A DNA stretch of 64,000 nucleotides from Haladaptatus caseinilyticus (GCF_026248685.1 NZ_CP111036.1:1922001-1986000), one strand, 5' to 3'; counted from the stretch's first letter, positions 34,703 through 43,816 are shown. Notes: generated by a model from the letters alone, not told the origin. Numbers and translations: made by a program.

Positions 34703-35926
34703 TTACTGATTCAATAGGTCGGACGCGGTCACGACCTCCACGTCCTGTTCGTCGACGTATTTCAGTAGCGCCTCGAAATCGCGTTCGCTGATGTCGTTCC
34801 CGACTTCGTGGAAGAGCGGAACGACGAGTTGACCGTACTCCGCGGCGTAATCGATAAACCGTTTCGTCTCCTCCACGTCCTTTCCGTTTACCCGGGAGAC
34901 GATGGTGTCCTCCCGTTCGAGCGGCATCGCGTTCGGACTGCCGCCGAAGCTGAAGATCGTTTCGTAGTGTTTTCGCGCGAGGTCGAACGTCTCCGAACCG
35001 ACGACGTTTTTCGGAACGAGCAGATGGCGTGCGCCGTCGTCGAACCCTCCGTCTTCGAGATAGTCCTTCGTTTTCGTCATCAACTGTTCCTGCTCGTCCG
35101 GCGAATAGTCGTTGAAGTAGTGCGCTTGGACGTTCGGATGGGCCGAGATATCCCATCCGGCCTCGGCCATCGTCGCCAGTTGGTCTTCGGTCAGGCGGTC
35201 GTCGCGGCCGATGCTTTTCGGAATGACGCCTTCAACGCCAGCGAATCCGTACTCCTGCATCAGTTCGTGGGCACGATAGTGGCTGGAGTGGCTATCGTCG
35301 AACGTGAACATGACGGAGCCGGTGTCCGGACCGGAGACGGTCCGAAGGTCGTCCACGAAGAATTCGATCGGATCAGTGGCGTTGGGATCAACCGGCCTCG
35401 CGACGATATGGAGTTTCTCCACGTTCGAGAGGTCGATGCCGTCGGCGACGTTCGTGACGCCGAAATTGATTCGAACCCAGCGATTTTTCGGGCCGAGAAC
35501 CGTTCGTTTGAACGAGACAGCACTGTCGCTGTCGGGGGTATAGAGGTCGATGGCGATTTTGAAGAACTCGTGGCTGGTGACCTTGACCGCCATAGAAAAG
35601 TTCGTTCCACGCAGGTCGCTCCCGGAGACGGACCGGATGATGTGACCTTCTTTCGTCTTCTGACTCCCCACGACGTGTGCGCAGCGAGCGCCTTCGTATG
35701 CTTCCGTGGATTTCGTCAGTGTTCCCTGTCGTTCGACCGCTTGCCAATAGCTGAGGTCTTCGAAGTCGTCAGCGACTTTCACGGGCGCAGTCGATTTCCC
35801 TCGTTGTCGTGTTTCGTGCTCGTCGTCGCTCTTCGGAAGCGGTGCGTTCTCGGCTATCGAGGAACATCCCGCGAGACCGAGTGCACCGACGGTGGCGACG
35901 AACGTTCGTCGCGTCTGTCGTCTCAT
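34703..35926 (-). CDS. Tat lipoprotein with a polysaccharide deacetylase-type domain
   Basis: The 407-residue protein begins MRRQTRRTFVATVGALGLAG with the lipobox GLAGC, a Tat lipoprotein signal. Residues about 55-195 form a beta-rich, carbohydrate-binding-like module (VADDFEDLSYWQAVERQGTL; WVRINFGVTNV). From about 205 a NodB-type domain follows: VMFTFDDSHSSHYRAHELM gives the metal-binding Asp, and WDISAHPNVQAHYF the histidines of the HxxxH pair (HPNVQAH). FSFGGSPNAMPL and the late VVPLFHEVGN may complete the site. It resembles the protein encoded at 55352-56704. The true substrate, possibly a surface glycan, is unknown. Confidence 0.8.
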   Translation of the reverse strand: MRRQTRRTFVATVGALGLAGCSSIAENAPLPKSDDEHETRQRGKSTAPVKVADDFEDLSYWQAVERQGTLTKSTEAYEGARCAHVVGSQKTKEGHIIRSVSGSDLRGTNFSMAVKVTSHEFFKIAIDLYTPDSDSAVSFKRTVLGPKNRWVRINFGVTNVADGIDLSNVEKLHIVARPVDPNATDPIEFFVDDLRTVSGPDTGSVMFTFDDSHSSHYRAHELMQEYGFAGVEGVIPKSIGRDDRLTEDQLATMAEAGWDISAHPNVQAHYFNDYSPDEQEQLMTKTKDYLEDGGFDDGARHLLVPKNVVGSETFDLARKHYETIFSFGGSPNAMPLEREDTIVSRVNGKDVEETKRFIDYAAEYGQLVVPLFHEVGNDISERDFEALLKYVDEQDVEVVTASDLLNQ

Positions 35927-36060
35927 CTCTCTTGCCTCAATGGACGACCGGTATATTCTTATGAAGTGTTTAATATGAGCCTCATTTGTTGCTATAAAAT
36001 ACGGATTTGGTCCCTATAATTTGCTATGTGTTAGCTAGGCTTGCCATTTCAAGCGATATC

Positions 36061-36070
36061 TTTATATATT
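36061..36070 (+). promoter_or_regulatory. TATA box upstream of tfb
   Basis: TTTATATATT is a strong archaeal TATA box about 80 bases before the TFB ATG. Transcription would start about 26 bases downstream, leaving a leader of about 55 bases. It lies in an AT-rich tract of about 130 bases. Confidence 0.5.
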
Positions 36071-36147
36071 TTCCTACCTAACCTATCGTTAGTGAGCTCG
36101 CCCTCGGTTCCGTATTTCTACCGAGGGTGATTCCGCTTCATTCCATC

Positions 36148-37170
36148 ATGAGTACGAACCTTACAAACACCGAACAGTCGGTCGTATCGAACACCAAACG
36201 AGAGCACGAAGAGGAACGAAAGGGTGCTACTGAGGCAGTGGACGTCTGTCCTGAGTGCGGTGGCAACCTCGTCTCCGACGAGGAACATGCAGAAACCGTC
36301 TGTGACGGTTGTGGCCTCGTCGTCGAAACCGACGCGATAGACCACGGCCCTGAGTGGCGTGCCTTCGACGCCAACGAACGGGATTCGAAATCACGCGTCG
36401 GTATGCCGACGACGAAGATGATGCACGACAACGGACTCTCGAGCAACATCGGATGGCAGGATAGGGACGCCTACGGACGAATGCTGAGTCCCACCCAGCG
36501 TGAAAAGATGCAGCGGCTCCGCACGTGGGACGAGCGATTCCGCACGCGAAACAGCAAGGAGCGCAACCTCAAGCAAGCCCTCGGCGAAATCGATCGGATG
36601 GCCTCCGCCCTCGGCCTCCCGGAAAACGTCCGTGAGATGGCGAGCGTCATCTACCGACGCGCGCTGAAAGAGGACCTCCTTCCTGGGCGTTCCATCGAGG
36701 GTGTCGCGAGTGCCAGCGTCTACGCCGCGGCGCGACAGGCGGGAGTCCCCCGAACGATGGACGAAGTAGCGACCGTCAGTCGAATCGACGAGATGGAGTT
36801 CAAGCGTACCTACCGGTACATCATCCGCGAACTCAGCCTCGAAGTCAAACCGGCGGACCCCGAACAGTACCTGAACCGCTTCGAGAGCGAGTTCGACCTC
36901 GAACCGGCGACGAAGCGACGCGCCCACGACCTCCTCAAAACGGCGAAGGAGGCCGGCATCACCAGCGGAAAATCACCCGTCGGACTCGCCGCCGCCGCAC
37001 TGTACGCTGCCGCACTTCTCGAAGGAGAAGGAGTGACACAGGACGCCGTCAGTAGCGTCGCCGACGTGAGCACCGTCACGATTCGGAACCGGTATCACGA
37101 CTTGTTGGCCGTCGCAGGCGAGACTGACGCACTCCCGGCCAGTGTCACTGCCGACGAGGCATCCGCCTAA
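36148..37170 (+). CDS. Transcription initiation factor IIB (TFB)
   Basis: The 340-residue protein recruits RNA polymerase to TBP-bound promoters. An N-terminal charged region is followed by a zinc ribbon with Cys34, Cys37 (CPECGG) and Cys52, Cys55 (CDGCG), then the B-reader/linker (GPEWRAFD, DKGLS-like DNGLSSNIGWQDRDA) and two cyclin-like repeats (about 130-230 and 230-335; ASASVYAAARQAGVPRTMDE and AAAALYAAALLEG). Haloarchaea carry several tfb genes with different promoter sets, so the number cannot be assigned. The ATG at 36148 is chosen over an in-frame extension. Confidence 0.95.
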   Translation: MSTNLTNTEQSVVSNTKREHEEERKGATEAVDVCPECGGNLVSDEEHAETVCDGCGLVVETDAIDHGPEWRAFDANERDSKSRVGMPTTKMMHDNGLSSNIGWQDRDAYGRMLSPTQREKMQRLRTWDERFRTRNSKERNLKQALGEIDRMASALGLPENVREMASVIYRRALKEDLLPGRSIEGVASASVYAAARQAGVPRTMDEVATVSRIDEMEFKRTYRYIIRELSLEVKPADPEQYLNRFESEFDLEPATKRRAHDLLKTAKEAGITSGKSPVGLAAAALYAAALLEGEGVTQDAVSSVADVSTVTIRNRYHDLLAVAGETDALPASVTADEASA

Positions 37171-37185
37171 TCACGGACTGAACGG

Positions 37186-38682
37186 TCATCGTTTCGACTT
37201 GGAACGAATGGTTTCGGTGCCCGGCCGGACGTCGCGTAAATCCTCTTTCGTCGGGGCGTTTACTATCGTCACGGTCCGGCCGTTACGAACGATGCGGAAG
37301 GCATCAGCGAACGGACCGTTTTTGACGACCCACGTATCAGGAGCGACTTGCGTCGCGTTCTGTCCACGGAGGAGGTCACGGTAGGCGCCCTGAAACTCTG
37401 CAGCGTCCCGATTTGACTCCCACGCAGTTCGCCAGACGTAACCGCGCTTGTCGCCCTTGTGGTACGGCCAGATTCGGTCGTTCGACCACCCATCGGACGG
37501 CACGCTGGTGTAGTTGAACACGTCGAACTTGCCCGATTCCGGATTTTCGAACGACTGCCAGTCGATGACCGCATTGTCGTACGCACGCCCCTGATACCAA
37601 AACATGGTATAGATTCCGGTTTCACCGACCGTCTCCGACCCGTTTTCCCCTTTTTCGCCGTAGAGTTTCCACCCGTTTCGAGCCTGCCCGTCGAGTTTGA
37701 GGGGCGTCGGCGAACCGTTCTGTGCGTTCGGGTCGATGACCTGTGCGGAGGCCTTCGGTGGATTCCGGTACTGCCGTTTGACCGCCTTCCACCCGTTCGA
37801 TTCGACATTGGACGCGACGTACGCAGGGCCGTCGGAGTACGGTTGGATAATGCTGACCTGCATGCCGAGGTTGAACTCCGGAAGTCGCCCGCCGCGATAT
37901 GGCGTCTTCTCTTGTGGTGGCCCAGGCATCTCGACACAGCTCCACTCGTTTCCGCACCGATTCACGTATCGCGCCTCGACGTAGGCCGCTTCACCCTCGG
38001 TCAATCCGTCTCGCGCTCGCTGACCGTCCATCGTTTGGGCTTCGAACTGCGAGGACCCCAATCCGACGTGTTGGTCCTGTAGCGCGTGTGTGAGTTCGTG
38101 TACCAGCGTCGCGTTATCGATGACGAGGTTTCCGTCGGAGATGACGTAAATTTGACCATTACTGGGGATGTAGAATCCGGCGACGCGCTGTTGAAAGAGC
38201 TGCATCCGTTGGCGTGCCGAGTCGGATTTTTCACCCGTAACGAACAACGCCTCCCAGATCTGGTTCTCCCACGCGCGTTGGGATGGCGTATACTGGCTCC
38301 GCACTTGCGAGCGAACCATTCCCTCATACTGTTTTCGCGGCAGCGGTTCGACCTGTACGGGCCGTTTGAACTCCTGATTCCGGATGAATTCGACGCGAGC
38401 CATCGCTCGACCCACGTAGGCTTTCCGCTCGGCGTTCGTCAGACCGTCATCCTGATTTACCGCGATACTTTCGTTGTGCCAATAGCCGTTCTCCCAGCCG
38501 ATTACGTCCGACCGAGGGTCTGGTCGTTGGTGGACTTTCACGGTGGTGTCCGCGTCGCTCCTAGTCGGAACGTCTGCTTCCGCGACGTTCGCATTCCCCC
38601 AGTCGTTACCGACGCCAGCCACCGCGATCACTGGCGCCGCACAGACGAGCAAAACGACGACGACCGCCCCCAGTCCTCGCAT
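37186..38682 (-). CDS. Hvo_1808-type surface protein with HExxH metalloprotease motif
   Basis: The 498-residue protein has a Sec-type signal peptide (MRGLGAVVVVLLVCAAPVIA). A central region contains HELTH at residues 195-199, an HExxH zinc metalloprotease motif, in DNATLVHELTHALQDQHVG. This is the gene order and sequence type of the haloarchaeal Hvo_1808 family of exported proteins. The lack of a C-terminal membrane segment suggests secretion. It converges on the tfb gene and is divergent from the DUF4129 gene. The substrate is unknown. Confidence 0.85.
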   Translation of the reverse strand: MRGLGAVVVVLLVCAAPVIAVAGVGNDWGNANVAEADVPTRSDADTTVKVHQRPDPRSDVIGWENGYWHNESIAVNQDDGLTNAERKAYVGRAMARVEFIRNQEFKRPVQVEPLPRKQYEGMVRSQVRSQYTPSQRAWENQIWEALFVTGEKSDSARQRMQLFQQRVAGFYIPSNGQIYVISDGNLVIDNATLVHELTHALQDQHVGLGSSQFEAQTMDGQRARDGLTEGEAAYVEARYVNRCGNEWSCVEMPGPPQEKTPYRGGRLPEFNLGMQVSIIQPYSDGPAYVASNVESNGWKAVKRQYRNPPKASAQVIDPNAQNGSPTPLKLDGQARNGWKLYGEKGENGSETVGETGIYTMFWYQGRAYDNAVIDWQSFENPESGKFDVFNYTSVPSDGWSNDRIWPYHKGDKRGYVWRTAWESNRDAAEFQGAYRDLLRGQNATQVAPDTWVVKNGPFADAFRIVRNGRTVTIVNAPTKEDLRDVRPGTETIRSKSKR

Positions 38683-38902
38683 ACTTGTGACACGGACGCG
38701 CGAAGCATAACGGTTTGCCGTTCGTTACCACGATACAGTGTTCGAATTTGGAGACCGTTGATCGTAGATTATTCTAGTGGCTGGAAATCGCGTTTTCGGA
38801 CATCGGCCGCTCGATATCGTTTTCTACTATTATTTCACCGACATACATGAACTACTGAAAGAAGACAGAAAACCTAAGTTTTCAATCCCACTACTCGGTA
38901 TC

Positions 38903-39835
38903 GTGGATAGTGACACTGCTCGCCCTGTCGCAATCGCCCTCCTCTGTGTGCTCGCCATCGCCCTCGCCGCCGCGACGCTGAACTCCGCGGTGACGACCGA
39001 CGGGGGTGGTGGTTTCGGTGGGGGGTCGGGCTCCGCGTTCGGTCCCGGTGACGGTGATGGACCCGACCAAACGGAACCATCGTTCAGCGGCGGGTCGCGG
39101 GTTTCGTTCGATTTTCCGTGCTATCCGACCCTCGACACGCTTCCTGCTGCGTTGCTCCTCCTCGGTCTATTCGCCCTCGTCGTTGGAGTCGCCTATTGGC
39201 GAATTGGTGCTCTCGGAGCTCTCGCCGTCGTCGGTCCGATCGGTATCCCCCTGTTGATTCTCCACGCTCTCTTAACCGCATGTACATCGCTTTCGGGAGG
39301 GGGAAGTGGCTCCCCGACGAACCTGAGTAACCTCCCTTCCCCTCCCGCAGGCGGTTCGTTCGGAACCGGCGACGGTACGACGAGTGTCACGACTCCCTCC
39401 GTCGTTTTGTTCGTGGTCCTCGGCATCGCACTCGTAGGTGCACTCGCTCTGCTCGTGAAGAGCTCCAGCGGAACCGAACCCGAGACGACGGTCGCGGAAC
39501 CGGACTCCGGAACGGAAGACATCGCCGCCGTCGGACGTGCGGCGGGTGAAGCGGCGGACAGAATCGAGTCCGATGCGAGCGTCGAGAACGAGGTGTACCG
39601 CGCGTGGCGCGAAATGACTTCCCACCTCGACGTTTCCGCCCCCGAATCGAGCACGCCGGGCGAGTTCGCGACGGCCGCTGTCGATGCCGGAATCGCTCGC
39701 GAAGACGTACGGGAACTGACGACCGTCTTCGAGGAAGTTCGGTACGGTGGCGAGGATGCGACCGGTGAGCGAGAACGACGGGCGGTGGCCTCGCTCCGGC
39801 GAATCGAACGGACCTACGCGGAGGACGACGAATGA
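38903..39835 (+). CDS. DUF4129 domain membrane protein
   Basis: From GTG 38903 the 310-residue protein has one N-terminal helix (VAIALLCVLAIALAAATL), a Gly/Ser-rich exposed stretch, two to three central helices (LPAALLLLGLFALVVGVAYW, LGALAVVGPIGIPLLIL), another helix near residue 155 and a C-terminal cytoplasmic DUF4129 domain (VYRAWREMTSHLDVSAPES, TTVFEEVRYGG). DUF4129 domains accompany transglutaminase-like and DUF58 genes in bacteria and archaea. It overlaps the next gene by four bases. An earlier ATG upstream would add 42 unlikely residues. Confidence 0.85.
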   Translation: MDSDTARPVAIALLCVLAIALAAATLNSAVTTDGGGGFGGGSGSAFGPGDGDGPDQTEPSFSGGSRVSFDFPCYPTLDTLPAALLLLGLFALVVGVAYWRIGALGALAVVGPIGIPLLILHALLTACTSLSGGGSGSPTNLSNLPSPPAGGSFGTGDGTTSVTTPSVVLFVVLGIALVGALALLVKSSSGTEPETTVAEPDSGTEDIAAVGRAAGEAADRIESDASVENEVYRAWREMTSHLDVSAPESSTPGEFATAAVDAGIAREDVRELTTVFEEVRYGGEDATGERERRAVASLRRIERTYAEDDE

Positions 39836-40401
39836 AAGATCGGCCTCTGGTGACGATTGTCGGTGTCTTCGCAATCGGGTGGGGACTCGCCGTTGCCTTC
39901 GCCCCGGAACTCGCGTCGGTGTTCTCGACGGGGGCGATTTTCGTCAAACTGGTCGGCGTGCTGACGCTCGTTCAAGGGCTTCGCGTCGTACAGAGTCGAC
40001 GAAAGCGTGACCTTGTCCAGGCGGAAACCGGCGACCCGGAGACGAACGTGACACTCCCCACGCCGGGTGCCGAGTTCGACGACCGCCTCAGCCAGGTCCA
40101 CCACGGAACACGAACGAAACGATTTCGGACGCGAAAACAACTCCGGCGGAGCCTCGAAGCGTCGCTCGTCGAATCTATTACCCAACGGGAGGGTTGTTCG
40201 GAAGAACAGGCCCGAACGCGGTTGGAAGCCGGCGACTGGACGAACGACAGGGAGGCCGCCGCGTTCCTCGGCGGCCCATCAGCGCCGCGTCGGTCGTGGC
40301 GCGAATGGTTCCGCAAATCGCTCGGCGGGCAGACGGAGTTCCAGCGACGAGCACGTCGGACTGCCGACGCCGTCGCCGACTACGTGGAGGGAGACCGATG
40401 A
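39832..40401 (+). CDS. DUF7269-type membrane protein
   Basis: The 189-residue protein has two N-terminal helices (LVTIVGVFAIGWGLAVAF, SVFSTGAIFVKLVGVLTL) and a long basic/charged cytoplasmic tail (KRFRTRKQLRRSLEASLVES). It has four-base ATGA overlaps at both ends, so it is translated in step with its neighbours. The DUF7269 name is from memory of haloarchaeal genes at this position and should be checked; the function is unknown. Confidence 0.75.
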   Translation: MKDRPLVTIVGVFAIGWGLAVAFAPELASVFSTGAIFVKLVGVLTLVQGLRVVQSRRKRDLVQAETGDPETNVTLPTPGAEFDDRLSQVHHGTRTKRFRTRKQLRRSLEASLVESITQREGCSEEQARTRLEAGDWTNDREAAAFLGGPSAPRRSWREWFRKSLGGQTEFQRRARRTADAVADYVEGDR

Positions 40402-41669
40402 CCGTCCGCGAAACGAATCGATGGTACGGCGTGAGCGCGATCGCGCTTCTCGCCGCCGCTGTCGGCACGATCGTTGGAAGTCCGGTGACACTCCTCGCAG
40501 GCGTCGTCGGCGTCGCGTTCGCCGCGTACGCCCGGACTGCGACGCCCCCGACGACGGAGTTCGAACTGACGCGAACCGTCAGTGACCGAACCCCACACCC
40601 CGGCGACGACGTGCAGGTCGAGGTAACGGTCGAAAATACGGGGGCGAAAACCGTACCCGACCTTCGAATCGTGGATGGCGTGCCCGAAAGTCTTCGCGTG
40701 CTATCGGGCTCACCTCGCCTCGGAACCGCACTCCGTCCCGGCAGAAAAGCGGTGTTTTCCTACACGCTCGAGGCGGTTCGAGGAGAACACGGTTTCGACG
40801 CAACACAGGTGTTGGCCCGTGACTTCAGCGGAGCGGTCGAAATCGAGTTCGACCTGACCGACGAGACGACGATTACCTGCATGCCGAACCTCGAATCTAC
40901 GGCGGAGGACGTTCCCCTCCGTGAACAGACGATTCGGCACACCGGCCGGATTGCGACCCGTAACGGCGGCACCGGCGTCGAATTCTTCGCCACTCGCGAG
41001 TACAGACCCGGCGACCCGCTTTCCCGCATCGACTGGAACAGGAAGGCGCGAACCGGCGAACTGACCACGGTCGAGTTTCGAGAGGAGCGAACCGCGACGG
41101 TCGTCCTGGTCGTGGACGTCCGTGAGAAGGCATACTTCACGAACGATGTGGATGACCCCGGGGCAGTGGAGCATTCCGTTCGTGCCGTCGGCGATGTGTT
41201 CTGTGCATTGCTCGACGGCGGCGACCGAGTCGGAATCGCGGCGTTCGGTCCCGAGGAGCGCTGGCTTTCGCCGGGAACGGGCGCGTATCATCGGGCGGAG
41301 GCCCGGGAGTTGCTTTCGAACGCGACGGCGTTCTCGCAGAAACCGCCGGAAGGAACGTTTTATTCCACGGTAAAACTACGCTGGCTCAGACGGCGACTAC
41401 CGGCGGACGCGCAAGTGGTATTCTTCACCCCCTTCTGTGACGCCTTCGCACCGGAGGTGGTGCGGCGACTCGACGCCAGTGGACACGCTGTAACCGTTAT
41501 CAGCCCCGATCCGACGAACGACACGACGACCGGACAGCGACTCGCGTGGGCGGAGCGCCAACGACGGATTCACTCGATCCGGGCGGCCGGTATCCCCGTC
41601 GTCGATTGGCATACCGATGATTCGCTCGGCGTAACCTTGGTCCACGCAAATCGGAGGTGGCGTCGATGA
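40398..41669 (+). CDS. DUF58 domain protein
   Basis: The 423-residue protein has two N-terminal helices (WYGVSAIALLAAAVGTIVG; TLLAGVVGVAFAAY), a CARDB-like extracellular-facing segment and, from about residue 200, the DUF58/vWA-like domain with the signature REYRPGDPLSRIDWNRKART. The following VVLVVDVREKAY and DRVGIAAFGPE are like the MIDAS-type strand turns. DUF58 proteins co-occur with MoxR ATPases, which are thought to remodel them. The gene overlaps both neighbours. Confidence 0.9.
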   Translation: MTVRETNRWYGVSAIALLAAAVGTIVGSPVTLLAGVVGVAFAAYARTATPPTTEFELTRTVSDRTPHPGDDVQVEVTVENTGAKTVPDLRIVDGVPESLRVLSGSPRLGTALRPGRKAVFSYTLEAVRGEHGFDATQVLARDFSGAVEIEFDLTDETTITCMPNLESTAEDVPLREQTIRHTGRIATRNGGTGVEFFATREYRPGDPLSRIDWNRKARTGELTTVEFREERTATVVLVVDVREKAYFTNDVDDPGAVEHSVRAVGDVFCALLDGGDRVGIAAFGPEERWLSPGTGAYHRAEARELLSNATAFSQKPPEGTFYSTVKLRWLRRRLPADAQVVFFTPFCDAFAPEVVRRLDASGHAVTVISPDPTNDTTTGQRLAWAERQRRIHSIRAAGIPVVDWHTDDSLGVTLVHANRRWRR

Positions 41670-42280
41670 GCGGGATGGAGACGACCGTAGAGGGGGAGGC
41701 GACGGAGACGGACGTGAGCAGCGAAAAGACGACAGGGACGGATGCAACCGGGACGGGTTTCGAAAACGAATCGAAACCACGAACCACCGAAATCGACCGC
41801 TCACCCGCACGAACGAGCCAACTGCTGGCCATCATCGCGGCGTCCGTCGTTCTCGGAACGAGCGCCTTCTTCGGCGATGTCGGGTTGATCGGTGGCAGCC
41901 TCGGCTTCGTACTGGTCTCGTTCGGCGTCGTTCGCGGGTCGCGGGGGATCGTCACGACCGGGAGCTTCGTCCTCCTCGTCGGCGTGCTCGCTGGCGGCTT
42001 GGGAACCGCCCCGGCCGAACTGTTGATCCCTGGCACGATGGCGACGGTGTTGGCGTGGGATTTCGGCGAGCAAGCGATAAACGTCGGTGAGCAGCTGGGG
42101 CGGGAGGCGGACACGCAGACCCTCGAACTCATGCATGCCGCGGCCAGCACCGTCGTTGCGATTTCGGCAGGCGGCGTTGGCTACGGGATGTATATACTCG
42201 GAGGCGGCGGCCAACCGATGACCGCGCTGGTATTCCTGCTGATCGCCGCATTGGCGCTCACGTCCGCACTGCGGGCCTGA
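41666..42280 (+). CDS. DUF7519-type membrane protein
   Basis: The 204-residue protein has a polar N-terminal 45 residues and about six hydrophobic helices (LLAIIAASVVLGTSAFF; GGSLGFVLVSFGVVRG; FVLLVGVLAGGLG; STVVAISAGGVGYG; ALVFLLIAALALTSAL). It starts in the ATGA overlap with DUF58 and ends 35 bases from the convergent MoxR gene. The family number is from memory of haloarchaeal operons at this place; no activity is known. Confidence 0.75.
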   Translation: MSGMETTVEGEATETDVSSEKTTGTDATGTGFENESKPRTTEIDRSPARTSQLLAIIAASVVLGTSAFFGDVGLIGGSLGFVLVSFGVVRGSRGIVTTGSFVLLVGVLAGGLGTAPAELLIPGTMATVLAWDFGEQAINVGEQLGREADTQTLELMHAAASTVVAISAGGVGYGMYILGGGGQPMTALVFLLIAALALTSALRA

Positions 42281-42314
42281 GCCGAACTAAACGAGGGAGA
42301 ACGACTGTTCGACG

Positions 42315-43265
42315 CTACTCTACCGTCGGCACCGGTACGCTATCTAGCACTGACTCGATGATTTCGTCCTTGCGCGCGTTGTTCACCTTCGCGTCGGGAG
42401 TGAGAACGACGCGGTGGGCGAGAACGGGGTAGGCGACTCGCTTCACGTCGTCAGGGGTGACGAACTCGCGACCCTGCATAGCTGCACGGGCGCGGGTAGC
42501 CTCGAACAGGCGCTGGGTGCCACGGGGTGAGACGCCGACTTCGACCCGGCGGTCGTCGCGGGTTTCGCGGGCGATGGCGGCCATGTACTCGATGAGGTCC
42601 TCCTCGACGCGCACCGTCTCGGGGACGGACTGGAGGTCGGAGACGAGTTGATTGTTGAGCACGGTTTCCACGCTCGGACTTTGACTGTGCCGGTTGGCAC
42701 GCCTGCGGAGGAGTTCGATTTCGCCGTCCAACTCGGGGTAACCGAGGCTGGTTTTGACGGCGAAGCGGTCCACCTGTGCCTCGGGGAGCGGGAAGGTCCC
42801 TTCCTGTTCGACGGGGTTCTGCGTGGCGATGACGAAGAACGGTTTCGGAAGTTCGCGTGTGTCGCCATCGACGGTGACTTGACGCTCTTCCATTGCTTCG
42901 AGGAGTGCGGCCTGCGTTTTCGGCGGTGCACGGTTGATCTCGTCCGCGAGGACGACGTTGGCGAAGATGGGGCCTTCGTTGAACTCGAACTCGCGGTCTT
43001 GCTCGTTGAACACGTGTGTCCCCGTCACGTCCGCCGGGAGGAGGTCAGGGGTAAATTGTACGCGACTAAAGGAGAGACCGAGCGCGGAGGCAAAACTCCG
43101 CGCGGTGAGGGTCTTTCCGGTACCGGGCGCGTCTTCGAGGAGGACGTGACCTTGTGCCATCACGCCGAGGAGGACCGTCTCGAGAAACTCGCGGTCGGCG
43201 ATGACGGCGGTTCCAATCGCGTCGAGGACGGAATCGCTTTTCGCGTTCGCGTCTGTAACGTCCAT
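42315..43265 (-). CDS. MoxR family AAA+ ATPase
   Basis: The 316-residue ATPase shows Walker A EDAPGTGKT near residues 44-52, Walker B VVLADEINRAPP and sensor-like ATQNPVEQEGTFPLPEAQ. The second Arg-finger region and lid with GVSPRGTQRLFEATRARA and FVTPDDVKRVAYPVLAHR are typical. MoxR ATPases act as chaperones or assembly factors for vWA/DUF58 proteins. It is convergent with, and separated by 35 bases from, the DUF4129-DUF58 set, so the two units probably serve one membrane complex. Confidence 0.93.
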   Translation of the reverse strand: MDVTDANAKSDSVLDAIGTAVIADREFLETVLLGVMAQGHVLLEDAPGTGKTLTARSFASALGLSFSRVQFTPDLLPADVTGTHVFNEQDREFEFNEGPIFANVVLADEINRAPPKTQAALLEAMEERQVTVDGDTRELPKPFFVIATQNPVEQEGTFPLPEAQVDRFAVKTSLGYPELDGEIELLRRRANRHSQSPSVETVLNNQLVSDLQSVPETVRVEEDLIEYMAAIARETRDDRRVEVGVSPRGTQRLFEATRARAAMQGREFVTPDDVKRVAYPVLAHRVVLTPDAKVNNARKDEIIESVLDSVPVPTVE

Positions 43266-43367
43266 GAAATATCACGCAACGGCCAGTGATTTTAATGTGG
43301 TGGTCAGTAGGGTTTGGATCCGGAAAATCGAAACCCATAAAGGGAATAGCGCGGTACTGTGAGATGA

Positions 43368-43452
43368 GCCGAGATAGCCTAGCCCGGCCAAGGCGGCAGA
43401 TTCGAAATCTGCTGTCCTCACGGACACGGGAGTTCAAATCTCCCTCTCGGCG
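43368..43452 (+). tRNA. tRNA-Ser (anticodon CGA)
   Basis: The 85-base sequence folds as a class II tRNA. The acceptor is GCCGAGA (43368-43374) with TCTCGGC (43445-43451) and discriminator G. The anticodon arm GCAGA/TCTGC (43396-43400/43408-43412) holds TTCGAAA, with CGA at 43403-43405. A long variable arm GTCCTCACGGAC lies between, and the T arm is GGGAG-TTCAAAT-CTCCC. CGA reads the UCG codon. A TATA-like CCCATAAAG lies about 30 bases upstream. No intron is present. Confidence 0.95.
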
Positions 43453-43518
43453 TTTCTCTCAGGAGCAATTCGGCGAGCACCGCGTAGCGTGTGCTCGCCA
43501 CCACGCGACTGAGAGAAC
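43452..43518. repeat. Nested hairpin after tRNA-Ser
   Basis: GTTTCTCTCAG (43452-43462) pairs with CTGAGAGAAC (43509-43518) apart from one bulged T, and inside it GGCGAGCAC (43472-43480) pairs with GTGCTCGCC (43491-43499). The outer arm starts at the last base of the tRNA. It could be a transcription terminator or a substrate for tRNA end processing; there is no long T run after it. Confidence 0.5.
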
Positions 43519-43523
43519 GGTCA

Positions 43524-43605
43524 GGGAATTTGAAGTAGACCAGACGCGGGCTCGCGGAGCGAGCGAGCAGGAACGTCTGGGCGTGGTTCAAATCTTTCCC
43601 TCTCG
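43524..43605. repeat. Second nested hairpin with a copy of the tRNA-Ser 3' end
   Basis: GGGAATTTGAA (43524-43534) pairs with TTCAAATCTTTCCC (43587-43600) with a three-base gap, and CCAGACG (43540-43546) pairs with CGTCTGG (43574-43580). The centre holds GCTCGC/GCGAGC repeats. The right arm, GTTCAAATCTTTCCCTCTCG, closely resembles the tRNA T-arm end at 43432-43449, so it is a degenerate direct repeat of the tRNA 3' end, as left by integrases or tRNA-targeting elements. Confidence 0.45.
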
Positions 43606-43816
43606 TCGTGTCGAATCTTCACGGGTGGTTAAGGAAAACAACTGCCTCGGCAAGCACTCATCGATGCTCCTGATGTGAAGGCGACTGGGGAAATCACGAC
43701 TCCAACCATCGTAACTGCATCTCGTCTTCCCAAATCGACTCCTTCACTCGCTATCGCTCGTTTCAGTCGCCTCTCGCGAGTTTCTCGCGCGCCGAATACG
43801 GAAAGACAACCCAGAT
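43606..43816. other. Intergenic sequence without features
   Basis: Nothing convincing is seen between the hairpins and the following membrane protein gene, apart from a short palindromic CGCGAGTTTCTCGCG (about 43775-43789). Confidence 0.4.

Noticed and set aside
43585-43605. Second tRNA at the tRNA-like 3' end
   Set aside because: Only the T-arm end matches; acceptor, D and anticodon arms are absent, so it is a partial repeat.
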